A DNA stretch of 64,000 nt. Origin: Nectonema munidae (Eukaryota; Nematomorpha; Nectonematoida; Nectonematidae). The notes under the pieces are model-generated. The model had not been told where the DNA came from. It saw only the letters and a list, made by a program, of their open reading frames with translations, and ran no database searches. Location: NCBI GenBank assembly GCA_030549495.1, contig JAUIRK010000664.1, forward strand, positions 446,855 to 510,854, written 5' to 3'. The position numbers and the translations under genes are program-made. This document shows positions 60,501 through 64,000 of this stretch, piece after piece (within the stretch, counting starts at the first letter, position 1; each line of letters starts with the position of its first letter).

Positions 60501-63500
60501 TGCATGACCTGCATGTCGTAAGAGGCGACTAAAAACATGAAATAATTCCGTATAGTCTCGGAACAGAATAGGACTATTGCATGACCTGCATGTCGTAAGA
60601 GGCGACTAAAAACATGAAATAATTCCGTATAGTCTCGGAACAGAATAGGACTATTGCATGACCTGCATGTCGTAAGAGGCGACTAAAAACATGAAATAAT
60701 TCCGTATAGTCTCGGAACAGAATAGGACTATTGCATGACCTGCATGTCGTAAGAGGCGACTAAAAACATGAAATAATTCCGTATAGTCTCGGAACAGAAT
60801 AGGACTATTGCATGACCTGCATGTCGTAAGAGGCGACTAAAAACATGAAATAATTCCGTATAGTCTCGGAACAGAATAGGACTATTGCATGACCTGCATG
60901 TCGTAAGAGGCGACTAAAAACATAAATAATTCCGTATAGTCTCGGAACAGAATAGGACTATTGCATGACCTGCATGTCGTAAGAGGCGACTAAAAACATG
61001 AAATAATTCCGTATAGTCTCGGAACAGAATAGGACTATTGCATGACCTGCATGTCGTAAGAGGCGACTAAAAACATGAAATAATTCCGTATAGTCTCGGA
61101 ACAGAATAGGACTATTGCATGACCTGCATGTCGTAAGAGGCGACTAAAAACATGAAATAATTCCGTATAGTCTCGGAACAGAATAGGACTATTGCATGAC
61201 CTGCATGTCGTAAGAGGCGACTAAAAACATGAAATAATTCCGTATAGTCTCGGAACAGAATAGGACTATTGCATGACCTGCATGTCGTAAGAGGCGACTA
61301 AAAACATGAAATAATTCCGTATAGTCTCGGAACAGAATAGGACTATTGCATGACCTGCATGTCGTAAGAGGCGACTAAAAACACTGAAATAATTCCGTAT
61401 AGTCTCGGAACAGAATAGGACTATTGCATGACCTGCATGTCGTAAGAGGCGACTAAAAACATGAAATAATTCCGTATAGTCTCGGAACAGAATAGGACTA
61501 TTGCATGACCTGCATGTCGTAAGAGGCGACTAAAAACATGAAATAATTCCGTATAGTCTCGGAACAGAATAGGACTATTGCATGACCTGCATGTCGTAAG
61601 AGGCGACTAAAAACATAAATAATTCCGTATAGTCTCGGAACAGAATAGGACTATTGCATGACCTGCATGTCGTAAGAGGCGACTAAAAACATGAAATAAT
61701 TCCGTATAGTCTCGGAACAGAATAGGACTATTGCATGACCTGCATGTCGTAAGAGGCGACTAAAAACATGAAATAATTCCGTATAGTCTCGGAACAGAAT
61801 AGGACTATTGCATGACCTGCATGTCGTAAGAGGCGACTAAAAACATGAAATAATTCCGTATAGTCTCGGAACAGAATAGGACTATTGCATGACCTGCATG
61901 TCGTAAGAGGCGACTAAAAACATGAAATAATTCCGTATAGTCTCGGAACAGAATAGGACTATTGCATGACCTGCATGTCGTAAGAGGCGACTAAAAACAT
62001 GAAATAATTCCGTATAGTCTCGGAACAGAATAGGACTATTGCATGACCTGCATGTCGTAAGAGGCGACTAAAAACATGAAATAATTCCGTATAGTCTCGG
62101 AACAGAATAGGACTATTGCATGACCTGCATGTCGTAAGAGGCGACTAAAAACATGAAATAATTCCGTATAGTCTCGGAACAGAATAGGACTATTGCATGA
62201 CCTGCATGTCGTAAGAGGCGACTAAAAACATGAAATAATTCCGTATAGTCTCGGAACAGAATAGGACTATTGCATGACCTGCATGTCGTAAGAGGCGACT
62301 AAAAACATGAAATAATTCCGTATAGTCTCGGAACAGAATAGGACTATTGCATGACCTGCATGTCGTAAGAGGCGACTAAAAACATGAAATAATTCCGTAT
62401 AGTCTCGGAACAGAATAGGACTATTGCATGACCTGCATGTCGTAAGAGGCGACTAAAAACATGAAATAATTCCGTATAGTCTCGGAACAGAATAGGACTA
62501 TTGCATGACCTGCATGTCGTAAGAGGCGACTAAAAACATGAAATAATTCCGTATAGTCTCGGAACAGAATAGGACTATTGCATGACCTGCATGTCGTAAG
62601 AGGCGACTAAAAACATGAAATAATTCCGTATAGTCTCGGAACAGAATAGGACTATTGCATGACCTGCATGTCGTAAGAGGCGACTAAAACATAAAATAAT
62701 TCCGTATAGTCTCGGAACAGAATAGGACTATTGCATGACCTGCATGTCGTAAGAGGCGACTAAAAACATGAAATAATTCCGTATAGTCTCGGAACAGAAT
62801 AGGACTATTGCATGACCTGCATGTCGTAAGAGGCGACTAAAAACATGAAATAATTCCGTATAGTCTCGGAACAGAATAGGACTATTGCATGACCTGCATG
62901 TCGTAAGAGGCGACTAAAAACATGAAATAATTCCGTATAGTCTCGGAACAGAATAGGACTATTGCATGACCTGCATGTCGTAAGAGGCGACTAAAAACAT
63001 GAAATAATTCCGTATAGTCTCGGAACAGAATAGGACTATTGCATGACCTGCATGTCGTAAGAGGCGACTAAAAACATGAAATAATTCCGTATAGTCTCGG
63101 AACAGAATAGGACTATTGCATGACCTGCATGTCGTAAGAGGCGACTAAAAACATGAAATAATTCCGTATAGTCTCGGAACAGAATAGGACTATTGCATGA
63201 CCTGCATGTCGTAAGAGGCGACTAAAAACATGAAATAATTCCGTATAGTCTCGGAACAGAATAGGACTATTGCATGACCTGCATGTCGTAAGAGGCGACT
63301 AAAAACATGAAATAATTCCGTATAGTCTCGGAACAGAATAGGACTATTGCATGACCTGCATGTCGTAAGAGGCGACTAAAAAACATGAAATAATTCCGTA
63401 TAGTCTCGGAACAGAATAGGACTATTGCATGACCTGCATGTCGTAAGAGGCGACTAAAAACACTAAATAATTCCGTATAGTCTCGGAACAGAATAGGACT

Positions 63501-64000
63501 ATTGCATGACCTGCATGTCGTAAGAGGCGACTAAAAACATGAAATAATTCCGTATAGTCTCGGAACAGAATAGGACTATTGCATGACCTGCATGTCGTAA
63601 GAGGCGACTAAAAACATGAAATAATTCCGTATAGTCTCGGAACAGAATAGGACTATTGCATGACCTGCATGTCGTAAGAGGCGACTAAAAACATGAAATA
63701 ATTCCGTATAGTCTCGGAACAGAATAGGACTATTGCATGACCTGCATGTCGTAAGAGGCGACTAAAAACATGAAATAATTCCGTATAGTCTCGGAACAGA
63801 ATAGGACTATTGCATGACCTGCATGTCGTAAGAGGCGACTAAAAACATGAAATAATTCCGTATAGTCTCGGAACAGAATAGGACTATTGCATGACCTGCA
63901 TGTCGTAAGAGGCGACTAAAAACATGAAATAATTCCGTATAGTCTCGGAACAGAATAGGACTATTGCATGACCTGCATGTCGTAAGAGGCGACTAAAAAC
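51501..64000 (-). repeat. 77-bp satellite array, inverted arm (about 162 units, continues beyond window)
   Basis: The same 77-bp unit in the opposite orientation, starting abruptly at 51501 after a plus unit cut at gcagg. Units are nearly invariant to about 57.7 kb. Farther out occasional variants appear: short deletions near 57785, 57932 and 58087, one-base insertions near 58841, 60382 and 63380, and cataaat-type units near 60922 and 61614. The array runs off the right edge. Confidence 0.98.

Overview
The window is AT-rich eukaryotic, almost certainly invertebrate animal, DNA. Evidence: one spliced conserved gene with kilobase-scale introns, three non-LTR retrotransposon copies, MULE- and piggyBac-type DNA transposon remains, tRNA-derived SINE pieces, a mobile-type hammerhead ribozyme and a very long satellite array. 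I cannot name the species. No LTR, retroviral or Polinton-type element was seen.

Layout. (a) 1-16.8 kb: most of a CDC27 (APC3) gene on the minus strand. Six exons (16792-15634, 13940-13768, 11249-11013, 10618-10491, 7920-7803, 4003-3800) join in phase into 673 codons. They cover the N-terminal TPRs, the linker with RRSSRL, and most of the C-terminal TPR superhelix. The last exon or exons (about 80 or more residues in animal orthologues) were not found and probably lie left of the window. The introns hold most of the mobile DNA: a hammerhead-bearing inverted-repeat element, a 790-bp element with iterated ends inserted in a SINE, a piggyBac-like MITE, a fold-back around a 270-bp (CAT)n tract, and two copies of an unnamed dispersed repeat. 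A decayed MULE transposase lies at 692-1984. (b) 17.1-26 kb: a LINE graveyard of three plus-strand copies. They are a 5'-truncated Jockey/CR1-like RT fragment, a nearly full-length I-group LINE with RNase H whose 5' end is inverted, and a second Jockey-like copy keeping ORF1 and endonuclease. (c) 26-28.5 kb: sparse DNA with two weak exon-like stretches and a Tc1/mariner-like terminal fragment. (d) 28.5-64 kb: a 77-bp satellite, about 299 units in one orientation, then an abrupt head-to-head switch at 51500/51501 and about 162 units in the other orientation, running off the window.

CDC27 is the only confident host gene. Its product would be a structural TPR subunit of the anaphase-promoting complex. 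The most notable points are the hammerhead inside a 27-bp inverted-repeat element, the satellite inversion with rare variants shared between the arms, a SINE interrupted by an iterated-end element with a 10-bp target duplication, and a MULE terminus that looks related to that element.
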